From the NCBI RefSeq assembly GCF_023208195.1, contig NZ_CP060034.1, positions 558,001 to 622,000 of the forward strand: a stretch of 64,000 nucleotides of DNA, given 5' to 3'. The position numbers and the translations under genes were made by a program. Every line of letters begins with the position of its first letter. Within the stretch, counting starts at the first letter, position 1. Below, in pieces: positions 39,589 to 50,007 of the stretch. The notes under the pieces are model-generated. The model had not been told where the DNA came from, searched no databases, and saw nothing but the letters and a program-made list of their open reading frames with translations. This DNA is from Nocardioides sp. InS609-2. GTDB lineage: Bacteria > Actinomycetota > Actinomycetes > Propionibacteriales > Nocardioidaceae.

Positions 39589-40545
39589 TCAACGACCCTC
39601 ACCAGTCAGGATGCCCGCCAGTGCCTCCCCGAGCAGAGCGGGGTCGTGAGCGGGAGTGCCGTCGCTGCGTGCGACGTCGGCGATCACGAGCTGGCCACCG
39701 AGGTCGAGCACCGCCTTTTCCAGTGCTTCGACGTCGGCAACACTGCCCGCATCGGCCAGCACGGAGTGCACGGTGAGGTCGGGCGCCAGCTCGCGGAGCA
39801 CGGCCAGGTGGTCCTCGGGCGCGAAGCCGGGGGTCTCTCCCGGCTGCGCCTCCAGGTTGAGTACGACGACCAGCCGGGCACCGCGGGCCACGACTGCCTC
39901 GCGCAGCTCGGGCACCAGCAGGTGCGGGATCACCGAGGTGTACCAGGAGCCAGGCCCGAGCACGACCCAGTCGCTCTCGTGCACCGCGGCCACGGCCTCG
40001 GTGCACGCGGACACCGGCTCGGGCTCGAGGAAGACGCGCTCGATGCGTCCGTCGGTGGTCGCGATCTCGACCTGACCGTGCACGCGGGTGTGGGCATCCG
40101 GATCTCCCGCAACCAGGCCAGTGACGTCGGCAGTGATGTCGATGGGGGTGGTCGACATCGGCAGCACGCGACCACGGGCGCCCAGCAGCCTGCCCACCAG
40201 GTCGAGGGCGGCCACCGGGTCACCCAGCTGCTCCCAGAGCCCGACGATCAGCAGGTTGCCGACCACGTGGTCGCGCATCTCGCCGTCGCCGGCGAACCGG
40301 TGCTGCAGCACCTCGGCCCAGGTCTGGCCCCAGTCGTCGTCGCCGCAGAGGGCGGCCAGCGCCATCCGCAGGTCACCGGGTGGCAGGACGTCGAACTGGC
40401 TCCGCAGGCGACCCGACGAGCCACCGTTGTCGGCGACGGTCACGACGGCGGTGACGTCACGCGCCACCCGGCGCAGTGCCGAGAGGGAGGCGTGCAGCCC
40501 GTGACCACCTCCTAGGGCGACGACCGAACAGTCGACCTCCGGCAC
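39589..40545 (-). CDS. yvcK: YvcK/CofD-like UDP-sugar-binding regulator
   Basis: 318 residues from GTG 40545, which directly follows the rapZ stop and has GGGAG 7 bases upstream. GTG 40566 is an alternative overlapping rapZ. Motifs are [31 protein letters not shown] and [17 protein letters not shown]. subtilis YvcK binds UDP-GlcNAc and affects cell-wall and carbon metabolism; the mycobacterial homologue CuvA is linked to cell-wall synthesis. Confidence 0.93.
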   Translation of the reverse strand: MPEVDCSVVALGGGHGLHASLSALRRVARDVTAVVTVADNGGSSGRLRSQFDVLPPGDLRMALAALCGDDDWGQTWAEVLQHRFAGDGEMRDHVVGNLLIVGLWEQLGDPVAALDLVGRLLGARGRVLPMSTTPIDITADVTGLVAGDPDAHTRVHGQVEIATTDGRIERVFLEPEPVSACTEAVAAVHESDWVVLGPGSWYTSVIPHLLVPELREAVVARGARLVVVLNLEAQPGETPGFAPEDHLAVLRELAPDLTVHSVLADAGSVADVEALEKAVLDLGGQLVIADVARSDGTPAHDPALLGEALAGILTGEGR

Positions 40546-40546
40546 G

Positions 40547-41425
40547 TCACTCCCGCCCGAGGTCACGGTGGACGGCGCGGGTGTCGTAGCCGCGGTCGCG
40601 GAGCCGTTGCGCGATCTCCTCGGTCATCGCCACGCTGCGGTGCTTGCCACCGGTGCAGCCGATCGCGATCGTCATGAACCGCTTGCCCTCGCCGAGATAG
40701 CCGTTGGCGGCGATCTCGAGCACCGGCAGGTAGCCGTCGAGGAACTCCGCGGCCCCGGGCTGGCTCTTGACGTAGTCGGCCACGTCGGCGTCATGGCCGT
40801 TGTGGGCCCGCAGCTCGGGCACCCAGTGGGGGTTGGGCAGGAACCGCATGTCACCCACGAAGTCGGCGTCGACCGGGATGCCGTACTTGAAGCCGAAGCT
40901 GATCACGGTCACCTTCAGCCGGGTCGCCTGCGCCGACCCGAAGTGCTCCGCCACCCGCTTGGTCAGCTGGTGCACGTTGAGGTTGGTGGTGTCGATGACC
41001 AGGTCGGCGTCGCCGCGGACGCTGGCCATCGCCTGACGCTCCCGGGCGAGCCCGTCGACGAGCCGGCCTCCACCCTGGAGCGGGTGCGGGCGGCGGGCGG
41101 CCTCCTGGCGGCGTACGAGGACGTCGTCACTGGCCTCGAGGAACAGCAGGGTCGTCGGCCGCCCGGTGACCAGCTGCTGGCGGTTGGCGTGCAGGGCGTC
41201 GAAGAACGAGCCCGAGCGCACGTCGGTGACCACGGCGATCGGCTGGCTCACGCCTCGGCTGTCGTCGACGAGGCGTACGACGTCGCGCACCAGCGCGGGC
41301 GGCAAATTGTCGACGACGTAGAAGCCGAGGTCCTCGAGCTCCTTGGCGGCCGTGCTGCGCCCGGCACCGGTCATGCCGGTGACCACGACCAGCTCGCCGG
41401 GCTGCGGAGTCGCACTCTCGGACAT
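40547..41425 (-). CDS. rapZ: RapZ family RNase adapter/nucleotide-binding protein
   Basis: 292 residues. The P-loop is TGMTGAGRSTAAKELEDLGF, and a second conserved block contains FLPNPHWVPELRAHNG and AIGCTGGKHRSVAM. E. coli RapZ guides RNase E to GlmZ and senses GlcN6P. In actinobacteria lacking that RNA pathway the role is less clear. Its ATG overlaps the uvrC stop. Confidence 0.94.
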   Translation of the reverse strand: MSESATPQPGELVVVTGMTGAGRSTAAKELEDLGFYVVDNLPPALVRDVVRLVDDSRGVSQPIAVVTDVRSGSFFDALHANRQQLVTGRPTTLLFLEASDDVLVRRQEAARRPHPLQGGGRLVDGLARERQAMASVRGDADLVIDTTNLNVHQLTKRVAEHFGSAQATRLKVTVISFGFKYGIPVDADFVGDMRFLPNPHWVPELRAHNGHDADVADYVKSQPGAAEFLDGYLPVLEIAANGYLGEGKRFMTIAIGCTGGKHRSVAMTEEIAQRLRDRGYDTRAVHRDLGRE

Positions 41426-43443
41426 CAGTCCTCCTCGATCTCGCCCGTGGCGGTGTTGACGCGCATCGGCTGCGGCGTGGGTCCAGTCTTGCGGGTGGCG
41501 TCGGCTGCGGCGAGCGCGTCCTTGATGGCCCTCGAGGTGGTCGGTCCGATGCCGGGCACGAGAGCGATCTCGTCGACCTCGGCGGCGCGCAGCTTCTTGA
41601 GGGAGCCGAAGTGCTTGATCAGCGTCCTGCGGCGCACCTCACCGAGCCCGGGTACGTCGTCGAGAAGGCTCTCGACCATCGACTTGGAGCGCCGCCCGCG
41701 GTGGTGGGTGATGGCGAACCGGTGGGCCTCGTCGCGGACCCGCTGGAGGAGGTAGAGGCCTTCGCTGGTGCGGGCGAAGATCACCGGGTCGTCCTCGGCG
41801 GGCAGCCACACCTCCTCGAGCCGCTTGGCCAGGCCGCACACCGGGATGTCGTTGATGCCGAGCTCGGCCAGCGCCTGTTGGGCGGCGGCCACCTGCGGCG
41901 GACCACCATCGACGACCACGAGGCCGGGCGCGTAGGCGAACTTGCGGGGCCGGCCGGTCTCGGGGTCGACGAGGAGGGGGGCAGGCTGCTCCGCTTGCGG
42001 AGCACCCTGCCCCGCCGTCGGAGCCGCTTGTTCATCAGCCTGCTTCGCCTGCTCGTCGAGCAGCCGCCGGAAGCGCCGGGTGATGACCTGGCGCATGTGG
42101 GCCACGTCGTTCTGGCCGTCGGCGTCCTTGATGACGAAACGGCGGTACTCGCTCTTGCGGGCCAGCCCGTCCTCGAAGACCACCATCGACGCGACGATCT
42201 CGGTGCCCTGCAGGTTGGAGACGTCATAGCACTCCATGCGCAACGGCACCTCGTCGAGCGAGAGCGCCTGCTGGATCTCCTCCAGCGCGCGGTTGCGGGT
42301 GGTCAGGTCGCTGGCCCGCTTGGTCTTGTGGAGCATCAGCGACTGCCCGGCGTTGCGGGCCACCGTCTCCTGGAGCGACTTCTTGTCACCGCGTTGCGGC
42401 ACCCGGATCGCGACCTTGCTGCCGCGCAGCTCGCTGAGCAGCTGCTCCATGGTGGCGTGGTCGGAGGGCAGCGCCGGCACCAGCACCTCACGCGGGATCG
42501 ACTCGGAGTCGCCGCCGTAGAGCTGGAGCAGGAAGTCCTCGACCAGTGCCGCGGTGTCGCCCTCGTCGGCGCGGTCGGCCACCCAGCCGCGCTGGCCGCG
42601 GATCCGGCCGCCACGCACGTAGAAGATCTGCACCGCGACCTCGAGCGGATCCTCGGCCAGCCCGATCACGTCGGCGTCAGTGCCGTCGCCGAGCACGACG
42701 GCCTGCTTCTCCAGGGCCCGGTTGAGGGCGCCGAGGTCGTCGCGCAGCCGGGCCGCCTTCTCGAAGTCGAGCGCTTCCGACGCGGCGTACATCTCGCGCT
42801 CGACGCGCTTGACGAACGCGCTGGTGTTGCCGGCCATGAAGTCGCAGAAGTCGTCGACGATGGCGCGATGATCGGCGGCGCTGATGTTGCCCACGCACGG
42901 CGCCGCGCACTTGTCGATGTAGCCCAGCAGGCAGGGCCGCCCGATCTGCGATGAGCGCTTGAAGACACCGTTGCTGCACGACCGCATCGGGAAGACCCTC
43001 AGCAGCAGGTCGACGGTCTCGCGGATCGCCCAGGCGTGCCCGTAGGGCCCGAAGTAGCGGGTGCCCTTGCGCTTGGCCCCCCGCCCGACCATCACGCGCG
43101 GGAACTCGTCGTCCACCGTGACCGCGAGCCACGGGTAGGACTTGTCGTCGCGGTACTTGACGTTGAAGCGCGGGTCGTACTCCTTGATCCAGCTGTACTC
43201 CAACTGGAGCGCCTCGACCTCGGTCTTGACGACGGTCCACTCGACGCTCGCGCCGGTAGTGACCATCGAGGCGGTGCGGGAGTGCAGGTTGCCGATGTCC
43301 TGGAAGTACGACGACAGCCGGGACCGCAGGTTCTTCGCCTTGCCGACATAGATGACGCGACCCTTGGCATCCCGGAAGCGGTAGACACCCGGCTGCGTCG
43401 GGATCGACCCGGCAGCCGGGCGATAGGACGCGGGTGAAGCCAT
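41425..43443 (-). CDS. uvrC: UvrC, excinuclease subunit C
   Basis: 672 residues. The GIY-YIG nuclease is near residues 16-50 ([20 protein letters not shown]), a UVR domain near 200-235 ([16 protein letters not shown]) binds UvrB, the RNase H-like nuclease has [15 protein letters not shown], and two C-terminal helix-hairpin-helix motifs are present ([29 protein letters not shown]). It makes both incisions in nucleotide excision repair. Just before the RNase H core is an insertion rich in Gln/Ala/Pro ([16 protein letters not shown]), encoded by a 36-bp palindrome and its flanks. Homologues that I recall lack it. Confidence 0.96.
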   Translation of the reverse strand: MASPASYRPAAGSIPTQPGVYRFRDAKGRVIYVGKAKNLRSRLSSYFQDIGNLHSRTASMVTTGASVEWTVVKTEVEALQLEYSWIKEYDPRFNVKYRDDKSYPWLAVTVDDEFPRVMVGRGAKRKGTRYFGPYGHAWAIRETVDLLLRVFPMRSCSNGVFKRSSQIGRPCLLGYIDKCAAPCVGNISAADHRAIVDDFCDFMAGNTSAFVKRVEREMYAASEALDFEKAARLRDDLGALNRALEKQAVVLGDGTDADVIGLAEDPLEVAVQIFYVRGGRIRGQRGWVADRADEGDTAALVEDFLLQLYGGDSESIPREVLVPALPSDHATMEQLLSELRGSKVAIRVPQRGDKKSLQETVARNAGQSLMLHKTKRASDLTTRNRALEEIQQALSLDEVPLRMECYDVSNLQGTEIVASMVVFEDGLARKSEYRRFVIKDADGQNDVAHMRQVITRRFRRLLDEQAKQADEQAAPTAGQGAPQAEQPAPLLVDPETGRPRKFAYAPGLVVVDGGPPQVAAAQQALAELGINDIPVCGLAKRLEEVWLPAEDDPVIFARTSEGLYLLQRVRDEAHRFAITHHRGRRSKSMVESLLDDVPGLGEVRRRTLIKHFGSLKKLRAAEVDEIALVPGIGPTTSRAIKDALAAADATRKTGPTPQPMRVNTATGEIEED
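41978..42013. repeat. 36-bp palindrome inside uvrC
   Basis: GGGGCAGGCTGCTCCGC (41978-41994), TT, then GCGGAGCACCCTGCCCC (41997-42013). The arms pair perfectly except for one C opposite C. The structure lies in the open reading frame and encodes part of a Gln/Ala/Pro-rich linker of UvrC. It resembles an intergenic hairpin that has entered a tolerant site of the gene. Confidence 0.75.
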
Positions 43444-43489
43444 GCGGCAACCCTACGGGCCACCACCGACGGTGCCGGCGGTCGGTGGA

Positions 43490-43906
43490 TCAGGCCAGCG
43501 CGATGTTGTCGCCGTCGACGACGATCTCGACGGCGGCGAGGGCAGTCGTCGCCGGACCGGCCTGCGGAGAGCCGTCCTCGAGGGAGAACTGGCTGCCGTG
43601 GCAGTTGCACGGAATCACCCCGTCGGAGCCCGACGAGACGAGGCAGCCCTGGTGCGTGCAGACGGCCGTGAAGCACTTGAACTCGCCCTCGGTGGGCTGG
43701 GTCACCACGACCTTGGCGTCGGCGTAGACGGCGCACGCACCGACCGCGATGTCGGAGGTCTTGGCGAGGACGTCTCCCGAGGTGTTCTCGGTGCCGCCGT
43801 CGGACGACGGTGACTCGTCGGCGGCGCAGCTCACGAGCAGCGGCACCCCGACTCCGGCAACGGCGGCTGCGGAGAGTGCGGTACGGCGGTTGAGTCCTGT
43901 GGCCAT
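43490..43906 (-). CDS. Exported Rieske (2Fe-2S) lipoprotein
   Basis: 138 residues from ATG 43906. The N-terminus MATGLNRRTALSAAAVAGVG has a twin-Arg-like pair, followed by LLVSC, a lipobox-like end with Cys near residue 27. The Rieske domain has FTAVCTHQGCLVSS (CTHxGC) and IPCNCHGSQFSLEDG (CxCHGS), with both extra Cys that form the stabilising disulfide. It should carry a [2Fe-2S] cluster outside the membrane after folding in the cytoplasm. It lies between uvrA and uvrC, with no oxidase partner nearby; its redox partner is unknown. Confidence 0.88.
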   Translation of the reverse strand: MATGLNRRTALSAAAVAGVGVPLLVSCAADESPSSDGGTENTSGDVLAKTSDIAVGACAVYADAKVVVTQPTEGEFKCFTAVCTHQGCLVSSGSDGVIPCNCHGSQFSLEDGSPQAGPATTALAAVEIVVDGDNIALA

Positions 43907-44013
43907 GGCCCTGATCCCTTTCGTGGGGTCAACGGTCGAAGTGATTGAACCGGACACTGGTCAGCCGAATGAACCCGCCCGCGAGCAGACTGTGCTCCTG
44001 CAGGTAGTGCGAA

Positions 44014-47049
<3,036 letters not shown>

Positions 47050-47078
47050 TGGAGTCCTACGGGTCGGCGTGTGGGTGT

Positions 47079-47094
47079 TCGAACAAGTGTTCGT
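47079..47094. promoter_or_regulatory. LexA (SOS) box of uvrA
   Basis: TCGAACAAGTGTTCGT matches the Gram-positive/actinobacterial SOS consensus TCGAACNNNNGTTCGA at all but the last base. It is 30 bp upstream of the uvrA GTG, so it overlaps the promoter. LexA control of uvrA is well established in other bacteria. Confidence 0.8.
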
Positions 47095-47197
47095 CATCCT
47101 ACCGGTCGCGGCAAGCGCGCCACGCCGGCCAGAACACACTCTCACGAGCCACCGACAGTCTCGAAATGAGCCTGACGTGAGCCTGAACTCGGCCGTC

Positions 47198-47569
47198 TCA
47201 GAGCCGGGCCACGAACCTCCGGCCGCGCAGCGCCTCCTCGAGCAGGCCGACCCCGCGGCGTACGGCGAGCAGCCTGGCCTCCTCGGCCTGGAACGTCATC
47301 ACGGCGGCCTCGACCACCTCGAGGTCGGCCACGTCTCGCAGGTCGGCGCGGCACTGGCTCAGCCCGCGGCGGACGGCGGCCTGCTGGGCCTCGATGTGCA
47401 GCACCGCGAAGCGCGCCAGCACCACGATGTGGCGCCGAAGCGCCGCGTGCTGTCGGTAGTCGGCCGGGCAGATGTCGAAGAGCCAGTTGACGGCGGTGCG
47501 CTCCCAGTCGGGAGCATCGGGCGGCCGGACGGCCGGGGGCCAGCCGGGTGGTGCAACGAGGACTGCCAT
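47198..47569 (-). CDS. Small conserved protein with an upstream SOS box
   Basis: 123 residues, mostly helical: [20 protein letters not shown], then [20 protein letters not shown], and ending [15 protein letters not shown]. From memory, similar proteins occur across actinobacteria near uvrA, without an assigned function; I recognise no catalytic motif. A LexA-type box at 47590-47605 lies 21 bp upstream of the ATG, so it is probably induced by DNA damage together with uvrA. It may bind DNA or a repair protein, but nothing in the sequence shows this. Confidence 0.8.
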   Translation of the reverse strand: MAVLVAPPGWPPAVRPPDAPDWERTAVNWLFDICPADYRQHAALRRHIVVLARFAVLHIEAQQAAVRRGLSQCRADLRDVADLEVVEAAVMTFQAEEARLLAVRRGVGLLEEALRGRRFVARL

Positions 47570-47589
47570 GCCACCAGCTTACGCGTGGT

Positions 47590-47605
47590 TCGAACAGGTG
47601 TTCTA
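47590..47605. promoter_or_regulatory. Second LexA (SOS) box
   Basis: TCGAACAGGTGTTCTA matches TCGAACNNNNGTTCGA at 11 of 12 defined positions. It lies just upstream of the small conserved gene (start 47569) and overlaps the last bases of the acetyltransferase gene. Confidence 0.7.
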
Positions 47606-48214
47606 GTCGAGGGGCTTGAACTTCTGCGCGAAGAGCTCCTCGAGGTGGGCCAGGTCGGGGTCGCGCAGGCCGGCGGCCTCGTGCCGCCACCAGACATCGG
47701 GATAGACCAGCCGGCCCGTCATCCAGTCCTCGCGGCCCGGGAGGAGCACGACCTGGAAGGCCTGCTCGGGTGTACGTCGCGACGGCGGCTCGAGCCCGTG
47801 CAGCGCGGCCCGCTCGAAGCCGCGCACGCCGTAGAAGAAGGGACTGCCCTCCAGGCACAGCATCGGCCGCCCGGTCGCGCGCGCCGCTTCGATCGCCGCC
47901 TCGATCAGGGTCGTCCCGATGCCCTGCTCCTGGCGGTCCGGCCGGGTGCTGAGCGGGCTCAGCATGGCGACGTCGACCAGCTCGCGTCGGGCATCGAGCC
48001 ACGCGTGGCTGACCCCGACATGCCCGACAACCTCGTCGCCGCGTGCGTCGACGGCGACCAGCTCGGCCAGCACGTAACCGGACTGGCGCACCTCGGTCCA
48101 CAGCGAGGAGACCTCGGGACCCTCGTCACCGAAGGCCGCCTCGATCACCGCTCCGACAGCGTCGTGGTCACTCTCGCGCACCGGCCGCAGCGAGTACGCC
48201 GCGGGCGAGGTCAT
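47603..48214 (-). CDS. GNAT family N-acetyltransferase
   Basis: 203 residues from ATG 48214. It begins MTSPAAYSLRPVRESDHDAV and carries the acetyl-CoA-binding loop RPDRQEQGIGTTLIEAAIEAA, followed by GRPMLCLEGSPFFYGVRGFE. The C-terminal part (FQVVLLPGREDWMTG) fits the YhbS-like subgroup. The substrate is unknown. ATG 48214 overlaps the stop of the MTH1187-family gene, so the two are co-translated. Confidence 0.88.
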   Translation of the reverse strand: MTSPAAYSLRPVRESDHDAVGAVIEAAFGDEGPEVSSLWTEVRQSGYVLAELVAVDARGDEVVGHVGVSHAWLDARRELVDVAMLSPLSTRPDRQEQGIGTTLIEAAIEAARATGRPMLCLEGSPFFYGVRGFERAALHGLEPPSRRTPEQAFQVVLLPGREDWMTGRLVYPDVWWRHEAAGLRDPDLAHLEELFAQKFKPLD

Positions 48215-48510
48215 CGCAGGTGTTCCTCGACCCGCTCCACCTTGGCGGTCAGCTGGCCGGTGTCGTAGCCGCGGCGCAGGTCGGCCTTGAGCACGAGCCC
48301 GACCCGCGGCGAGGTCGCGGCGACCTTGAACACGGCTTCCTTGACGACGGCCATCACCTCGTCCCACTCCCCCTCGATGTTCGTGAACATCGAGTTGGTC
48401 TCGCACGGGAGCCCGGAGTCGCGGATGACCTGCACGGCCTCGGCCACCGAGGCGGCCACGCCTCCGGTCTCGTCGGCTCCGGCAGGACTGATGCTGATGG
48501 CAACGATCAT
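48211..48510 (-). CDS. MTH1187/YqgV family protein (DUF77, thiamine-binding type)
   Basis: 99 residues from ATG 48510 (MIVAISISPAGADETGGVAA). It has the compact ferredoxin-like fold of MTH1187/YkoF relatives, with DSGLPCETNSMFTNIEGEWDE as the signature stretch. Relatives bind thiamine or hydroxymethylpyrimidine. It is coupled to the GNAT gene; a functional link is not evident. Confidence 0.82.
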   Translation of the reverse strand: MIVAISISPAGADETGGVAASVAEAVQVIRDSGLPCETNSMFTNIEGEWDEVMAVVKEAVFKVAATSPRVGLVLKADLRRGYDTGQLTAKVERVEEHLR

Positions 48511-48548
48511 GCGGCACACCATAGTGTCCTGTCGGGTTGACGGGCCTA

Positions 48549-48830
48549 CTACTCGTTGTTGTTGACGGCGGCGCAGTAGCCGGCGAGTCGTTCGAGGGTT
48601 TCGTCGGCGAGGGCTTTCACGCTGAGGCGTGCCGAGCGTTGCAGCTTCTTGGTGGTCAGGGCTGAGAGCCAGCGCTGACCAGGCTCATCCAAGACCCGCA
48701 GGCCGGCGTGATGTGGAAGTGGTGCCGCTTGTGACGCAGCAGCCATTGCCGGACCTGCGGGTCTTGTGGGTGTAGAGGCTGTCCAGGACGACGCGGGCGT
48801 CGAGCTCGGCGGGCCTCGCTGTTGACCTGG
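48549..48830 (-). pseudogene. Decayed IS630-family transposase, 3' part
   Basis: Read across frames on the minus strand, the sequence gives VVLDSLYTHKT, then VRQWLLRHKRHHFHITP, SWMSLV, and finally RWLSALTTKKLQRSARLSV and KALADETLERLAGYCAAVN to a stop at 48549. This is the DDE-catalytic C-terminal region of IS630-type transposases (the D-N-x-x-x-H-K-T motif, then the H-F-T-P-x-x-S-W-L-N-x-V-E region). At least two frameshifts and an internal deletion near the end are evident. No terminal inverted repeats can be assigned. It marks an insertion-prone patch between core and accessory genes. Confidence 0.75.
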
Positions 48831-48920
48831 TTCAAGACGCGACGAACTCGGCTAGCGACATTGATCTGTGGCTCAGGCCTCAGCAGGGACTGGTGAAACC
48901 GAGAGCCCGATTTGGCAGGC

Positions 48921-49343
48921 CTACTCCGTAGCGCGAGCGGCCAGTTCGGCTTCGGCATGCTGTCGGACCGTGTCGAGCACGCGCGCGGTGAGGTGCAGGT
49001 CAGCTTCATCGATCCCCCGGAGGAGGTCCTGGGTCATCTCGGTGACCGCGTGGCGAGCTGTTCTCAGCTGCGCGTTCCCTTCGGGAGTCAGTTGGTGCTG
49101 GTCGTCGAACAGCTCTCGTGACCGCAGGGCCCCAACGGTCTCCATCACCCGCTCGCTGGACGTCTTGAGCGCAGTCGCGATGGCTTGGACGGTTTCGGCA
49201 GACGGGAGGTCGGCAGCTGCGATGTTGAGCGCGACCCACTCCTCATAGCTTCGAATGCCGCTCGGCGCCAAGACGATAGGCAAGAGTGCTCGCAGCGCGT
49301 TCTCGGTGGGTCCGATCACGGCGGGTAGGGATATTCCGGCCAT
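48921..49343 (-). CDS. MarR-like winged-helix protein
   Basis: 140 residues from ATG 49343, with a GAGGAGG site upstream. SYEEWVALNIAAADLPSAET, then LKTSSERVMETVGALRSREL with the wing-like LTPEGNAQLRTARHAVTE, resembles a MarR-type fold at low similarity. It is divergent from a clear MarR regulator at 49417. Two palindromic sites lie between. A -10-like TATCAT (minus strand) falls immediately beside the proximal palindrome. It may be a paralogue that lost some DNA-binding features or a partner of the other regulator. Confidence 0.7.
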   Translation of the reverse strand: MAGISLPAVIGPTENALRALLPIVLAPSGIRSYEEWVALNIAAADLPSAETVQAIATALKTSSERVMETVGALRSRELFDDQHQLTPEGNAQLRTARHAVTEMTQDLLRGIDEADLHLTARVLDTVRQHAEAELAARATE

Positions 49344-49358
49344 CGAGGGCCTCCTCAC

Positions 49359-49400
49359 TTGTTGGTGTCACCAATGATAGTCGATTGTTGGTAACACCAA
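49359..49400. promoter_or_regulatory. Twin palindromic operator of the divergent MarR pair
   Basis: Two near-identical sites: TTGTTGGTGTCACCAA (49359-49374) and TTGTTGGTAACACCAA (49385-49400), centres 26 bp apart. The second extends to TGTTGGT/ACCAACA around AAC. They lie in the 73-bp space between the two regulators and overlap likely -10/-35 elements in both directions. This is the classic layout for autorepression by a MarR dimer. Confidence 0.7.
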
Positions 49401-49416
49401 CAGATAGGGTCTGTAT

Positions 49417-49839
49417 GTGCCAACCTCTACGCGGCTCGACGATCTGCCTACCTGGCTATTGAGCCAGGCGTCGATGCGGGCGCACCGCATCCTGCGTCGC
49501 AGCCTCGGGGAGATCGGCGCCAGCGGCTACGACTACCGGGTGCTGTCTGCATTGGCCGACCTTGGCGAACTGACCCATGCGCAGATCGGCTCCGCAACGT
49601 CCTTGGATCGACGAGATGTGAGCGACGCGGTCAGGTCGTTGGAAAGCGATGGGCTGCTGATACGCGGACCCCACCCGAGCGACGCTCGGATGACCCTGGT
49701 CACGATCAGTGACGAGGGAGCCGGGCGCCTCGCCGACCTCGACCGCACCTTGGGTGAGATCCAAGCTGAGGTACTTGGCCCTCTGACGGGACCCGAGCGC
49801 AGGGAACTGGCGCGACTGCTAGGCAAGCTACAGCCTTGA
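49417..49839 (+). CDS. MarR-family transcriptional regulator
   Basis: 140 residues from GTG 49417. The winged helix has LTHAQIGSATSLDRRDVSDA as the recognition region and a wing with PHPSDARMTLVTISDEG, the usual MarR D-x-R motif. Flanking helices form the dimer interface. Divergent from the MarR-like gene at 48921, with shared operators. The effector is unknown, and no enzyme or pump is adjacent, so the pair may be an isolated remnant of a larger unit. The neighbouring IS remnant suggests transfer. Confidence 0.88.
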   Translation: MPTSTRLDDLPTWLLSQASMRAHRILRRSLGEIGASGYDYRVLSALADLGELTHAQIGSATSLDRRDVSDAVRSLESDGLLIRGPHPSDARMTLVTISDEGAGRLADLDRTLGEIQAEVLGPLTGPERRELARLLGKLQP

Positions 49840-49861
49840 GGAGTCGTGGCCGATCACCCGT

Positions 49862-49907
49862 GGGTCTGTTGCACGAATAGGTGACAACCAAATTGTGCAG
49901 CAGACCC
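49862..49907. repeat. Inverted repeat downstream of the MarR gene
   Basis: GGGTCTGTTGCAC (49862-49874) and GTGCAGCAGACCC (49895-49907) pair at 12 of 13 positions across a 20-bp spacer. It could be a terminator, although it lacks a U-tract. The GGGTCTGTTGCA end also recalls terminal repeats of IS6/IS5-type elements, so a miniature element or a remnant end is possible. Confidence 0.5.
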
Positions 49908-50007
49908 GACGCGCCCTTTCCCACCAAAAGGTCTACGAACAACCTGACAGGACACCGGCAGATCGTGTCGAACTCGTTTTTATGTATATATTCGATAGAG
50001 TTACATC

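Noticed and set aside
47198..47569. Toxin-antitoxin or HEPN nuclease idea for the SOS-linked small gene
   Set aside because: No RxxxxH or other catalytic motif could be seen, and there is no partner gene with the required overlap.
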